Origin: Eubacteriales bacterium | Lineage (GTDB): Bacteria; Bacillota; Clostridia; JAQUNY01 | Direction of reading: 5' to 3' | DNA: 5,123 bases | Assembly (NCBI GenBank): GCA_028717405.1 | Contig: JAQUNY010000135.1 | Location: forward strand, 1-5,123 | Shown: piece by piece, positions 5,044-5,123 of the stretch | Layout of the letters: each line of letters starts with the position of its first letter | Numbering within the stretch: position 1 is the first letter of the stretch | Translations under genes and position numbers: made by a program | Notes under the pieces: generated by a model | Seen by the model: only the letters and a program-made list of their open reading frames with translations | Database searches by the model: none | Told to the model about the DNA's origin: nothing

Positions 5044-5123
5044 ATGGCTAAGGAAAAAGAGACAAGTAATGTAAGAAATACAGCGAGTAAAAGAATGAGA
5101 CTGTCAGACAAAGGCAGGACAGA
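5044..5123 (+). CDS. N-terminus of an unidentified protein (truncated by window end)
   Basis: An ATG at 5044, 48 nt after the M24 stop, opens a frame of 26 codons that runs out of the window. AGAGGA at 5026-5031 gives a 12-nt spacing, acceptable but long. The visible residues are polar and strongly basic (MAKEKETSNVRNTASKRMRL), with no signal peptide or membrane segment so far. It could be the start of a DNA-binding regulator or a cytoplasmic tail of a transporter, but too little is present to assign a family. Same strand and short gap suggest co-transcription with the M24 gene. Confidence 0.5.
   Translation, partial: MAKEKETSNVRNTASKRMRLSDKGRT

Overview
The window reads as a sugar-acid catabolism locus from a Gram-positive, Clostridia-like bacterium. 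This placement is inferred from strong AGGAGG-type Shine-Dalgarno sites, consensus sigma-A promoters, frequent AGG (Arg) and ATA (Ile) codons, and a repeat core that, from memory, resembles dispersed repeats of Clostridia. No marker gene fixes the taxon.

Layout. Positions 1-227 hold the C-terminal end of a KDPG/KDPGal-type aldolase (+). An SDR oxidoreductase follows at 358-1125 (+). A 29-bp-arm perfect palindrome of REP-like type (1138-1199) fills the next gap. A galactonate-dehydratase-like enolase-superfamily enzyme lies at 1246-2421 (+). A short gap with decayed relatives of the same repeat (2428-2509) separates it from a convergent aldose 1-epimerase-like gene (2550-3650, -). A compact divergent control region (about 3651-3825) then leads into an M24 'pita-bread' fold protein (3826-4995, +). 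The first 26 codons of an unidentified gene (5044 onward, +) end the window.

How the genes fit together. Mutarotase, SDR dehydrogenase, sugar-acid dehydratase and 2-keto-3-deoxy aldolase match the logic of a non-phosphorylative or De Ley-Doudoroff-type route: sugar to lactone/acid, to 2-keto-3-deoxy acid, to pyruvate plus an aldehyde or glyceraldehyde-3-phosphate. The actual sugar cannot be read from the sequence. The M24 protein is the odd member. It keeps the fold signature but has lost several canonical metal ligands, so it is probably not an ordinary aminopeptidase.

The most striking part is the control region between the epimerase and the M24 gene. It holds two strong sigma-A promoters that face opposite ways and interleave (TTGACA-17-TATAAT on +, TTGACG-17-TATTAT on -). 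A LacI/CcpA-type operator-like 14-mer lies just downstream of the + start. The M24 Shine-Dalgarno lies 32 nt from its ATG, but a 7-bp hairpin in between would bring that distance to 8 nt when folded. No intrinsic terminator, tRNA, rRNA, CRISPR array or complete mobile element was seen.
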